This document shows positions 14,643 through 16,487 of a DNA stretch of 16,487 bases, in pieces. Under the pieces are notes generated by a model, which was given only the letters and a program-made list of their open reading frames with translations, made no database searches and had not been told where the DNA came from. The stretch is from an uncultured Collinsella sp. GTDB taxonomy: Bacteria > Actinomycetota > Coriobacteriia > Coriobacteriales > Coriobacteriaceae. Numbering within the stretch: position 1 is the first letter of the stretch; every line of letters begins with the position of its first letter. The DNA lies in NCBI GenBank assembly GCA_958421655.1, contig CATZMG010000053.1, forward strand, positions 1 to 16,487. The letters are read 5' to 3'. Position numbers and translations under genes: made by a program.

Positions 14643-16097
14643 TCACGCCCTATAAAACACGTTGTCGGCAAAGAAGTCGGCCGGCGGCTCCATGCAGGCA
14701 ATCTCACCGTCGAACATCATGGCAATGTCATCGGCAACCTGCTCGGCAAAATCCAGATCGTGCGTAGCCATGATGACGGTGCCGCCAGCCTTCGCATGGT
14801 CACGCAAGGCGTGGGCGATAATGCGGCGGCTGGCCAGGTCTAGACCCTTGGTGGGCTCATCGAGCAATAGCAGCTCGGGGCCAATCAGCAGCAGCTTTGC
14901 CAACGCAAGCAGTTGACGCTGTCCGCCCGAAAGATCGTACGGGTGGCGCCCATCCAAACCCGACAGCCCCAGGCTCGCCGCGCGCTCCCGCGCCACAGCC
15001 TCGTCATATCCGCAGGTCGAAGCCCATTCCATCAGCTCGTCGCGCACCATCTCGGCAACCAGCAACGCCTTGGGATTCTGAGGCAGCAGTGCCGCCGAGG
15101 CAGTCCCGCGCTCCATATGCCCACGCTGCAACTTGACCGTCTTGGCCAGCACCGAAAGCATTGTCGACTTACCACAGCCGTTACCGCCCACAACCGCATG
15201 CACCGCGCCTGCCGAAAACGACGCATCGAGTCCGCGCAGCACCCAACCGCCCGCGCGATCGTAGCGAAACCAGCCCTCGCGAATAGCTGCCGCCGCACTC
15301 GTCGCCGCCACCTGCGCGGGCCGGCAAGAGTCCAAAGCCAAAAGTCCCTCGCGACTACCCAAACTCGCTAGGTCAGCCACCTCGCACACGCGTCCGCCCT
15401 CAATCCGATACGCGCACGTCGCGTATTCGAGCATCGGGCGCGGCTGGTGCGTTGCCACGACAACCGTGCACCCCAACTCGCGATTCACACGAAACAGCGC
15501 GTGCAGAAAACTCTTCTCGGCAACGGGGTCCAGTTGGGACGTGGGCTCGTCGAGGAGTAGCACGCGTGGACGCAGTGCCAGCACAGCCGCCAGCGACAGC
15601 AGCTGCTTGCGCCCGCCCGAAAGCGTATCGGTATCGCGGTGGAGCCAATCCTCCAACCCAAAGAAATAGCTGGTCTCAGCTACGCGACGGCGCATCTCAT
15701 CACGTGCTAGCCCCAAGTTTTCCAGGCCAAACGCCATCTCGTGCCACACGGTTTCGCACACGATCTGGTTCTCGGGATCCTGGAACACATAGCTCACGCG
15801 CTCCGCCGATGCCCGCACGTCCATGTCGGCAACGTTCTCGCCCAGCACGCGCGCATCACCAGTGCGCTCGCCCGCCGGAGCGATCTCGGGCTTGAGCAGC
15901 GACAGCAGCGTCGACTTACCCGAACCGGTACCGCCAACAAGCAGCGCAAATGCACCTTGGGGAACACGCCAATCAAGCCCCTCGAGCACCGGTGCCTCGG
16001 CCCCGGGATAGGCAAAACTAAGGCCCTGCACCTCAATCGCCGGAATATCCGGGCCGCACGCCGCGCCCGACACCGGGCCCCTATCCAACCGAGCCAT
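14643..16097 (-). CDS. ecfA: Fused double-ATPase subunit of ECF transporter (EcfA1-EcfA2)
   Basis: This 484-residue cytoplasmic protein contains two complete ABC ATPase domains that normally come as two polypeptides. Domain 1 has Walker A GGTGSGKST (55-63), Q106, signature LSGGR (159-163), Walker B LLLDEP (180-185) and H217. Domain 2 has GGNGCGKST (304-312), Q340, LSGGQ (389-393), LLLDEP (410-415) and H446. A divergent linker of about 40 residues joins them. It drives uptake by the EcfT/S pair. The ATG at 16097 overlaps the ecfT stop (TGATG), suggesting translational coupling. Confidence 0.95.
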   Translation of the reverse strand: MARLDRGPVSGAACGPDIPAIEVQGLSFAYPGAEAPVLEGLDWRVPQGAFALLVGGTGSGKSTLLSLLKPEIAPAGERTGDARVLGENVADMDVRASAERVSYVFQDPENQIVCETVWHEMAFGLENLGLARDEMRRRVAETSYFFGLEDWLHRDTDTLSGGRKQLLSLAAVLALRPRVLLLDEPTSQLDPVAEKSFLHALFRVNRELGCTVVVATHQPRPMLEYATCAYRIEGGRVCEVADLASLGSREGLLALDSCRPAQVAATSAAAAIREGWFRYDRAGGWVLRGLDASFSAGAVHAVVGGNGCGKSTMLSVLAKTVKLQRGHMERGTASAALLPQNPKALLVAEMVRDELMEWASTCGYDEAVARERAASLGLSGLDGRHPYDLSGGQRQLLALAKLLLIGPELLLLDEPTKGLDLASRRIIAHALRDHAKAGGTVIMATHDLDFAEQVADDIAMMFDGEIACMEPPADFFADNVFYRA

Positions 16098-16487
16098 CAG
16101 CCAAACCTCTTCTCATCAATCGCATGAAACGCGCAAGGCAGCACCATCCAGGCAGCGTACACGACATAGCCCGGCCACGGCGCCGGCACCGAGAGCTGCG
16201 GATAAAACGAATACTGCGTCGTCGCGGTCCACGCCACTGCCACCGCGGCAGCACCAAACAGTGCGAGCCCGGCCAGCGCGGCAACGTCGCTGCGCCCCAG
16301 TCGATACCGCGCATACGTCGTACGACGCGTCGCGGCACCCCACCCGCGCGAGCGCATCGCGTCCGCGCGCTCCAGCGAATCTTCCATGCCCCAGCCCATC
16401 AACACACTCGATGCCCGCAAACGCGAGCGCACGGGGTCGGCCGGCGCGCGGCCCGGCACATCAATCGCATCCTGCACCGCCAGCACC
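16097..16487 (-). CDS. ecfT: ECF transporter T component (EcfT/CbiQ family), C-terminal part
   Basis: Only the C-terminal ~130 residues are in the window; the gene runs off the right edge. The coupling-helix region with SVLMGWGMEDSLERADAMRS followed by RGWG matches the ARG-motif segment by which EcfT contacts the ATPases. Two membrane segments follow (LAGLALFGAAAVAVAW and YVVYAAWMVLPCAFHA). It would link the ATPase pair to the S component in the membrane. The downstream ecfA and S genes form one operon with it. The GTG at 16486 is not taken as a start because the protein clearly continues upstream. Confidence 0.85.
   Translation of the reverse strand, partial: VLAVQDAIDVPGRAPADPVRSRLRASSVLMGWGMEDSLERADAMRSRGWGAATRRTTYARYRLGRSDVAALAGLALFGAAAVAVAWTATTQYSFYPQLSVPAPWPGYVVYAAWMVLPCAFHAIDEKRFG

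Overview
The window reads as chromosome of a high-GC actinobacterium. The Ech-type hydrogenase, folate, ECF-transporter and old-yellow-enzyme gene set, strong AGGAGG ribosome-binding sites and GC-rich third codon positions suggest an anaerobic gut member of the Coriobacteriia (Collinsella-like). That placement is inference; no marker gene in the window settles it. Most genes lie on the minus strand; only coaX and the exonuclease III gene are on plus.

Positions 1-4869 (minus) carry an energy-conserving group 4 [NiFe]-hydrogenase operon in the order echAB (one fused ORF), echC, echD, echE, with echE running off the left edge. The genes are packed tightly, with overlapping stop/start codons and each ribosome-binding site inside the preceding gene. 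The complex would couple reduced-ferredoxin oxidation and proton reduction to ion pumping. Its upstream region (4870-5010) holds a two-copy 13-bp direct repeat and a possible -10 box.

Positions 5011-5893 hold an orphan two-HTH protein resembling the OrfA half of an IS3/IS150-type transposase, with its own terminator, and an AT-rich intergenic stretch. A 676-residue FMN/4Fe-4S/FAD-type ene-reductase (5894-7924) follows, also with its own terminator.

Positions 7925-8643 form a large non-coding block. It contains an array of six copies of the 10-mer TGTTACAGAT in alternating orientation (three long hairpins), then an initiator tRNA-Met gene with a good promoter and terminator.

Positions 8644-12842 carry coenzyme and folate genes: coaX (plus), then on minus a divergent BirA-like ligase homologue, a fused folP-folK gene with a large low-complexity insertion, and a sirtuin. 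Exonuclease III (plus) diverges from the sirtuin at 12956.

Positions 13775-13924 hold a 69-bp inverted repeat between convergent genes. From 13925 to the right edge (minus) lies a dedicated ECF vitamin/metal-type transporter: EcfT (partial), a fused double-ATPase EcfA, and an S component of unknown substrate.

The most unusual items are the hairpin array at 8061-8283, the EchA-EchB fusion with a plausible internal start, the interrupted FolP domain, and the ligase-like protein apparently lacking its catalytic lysine.
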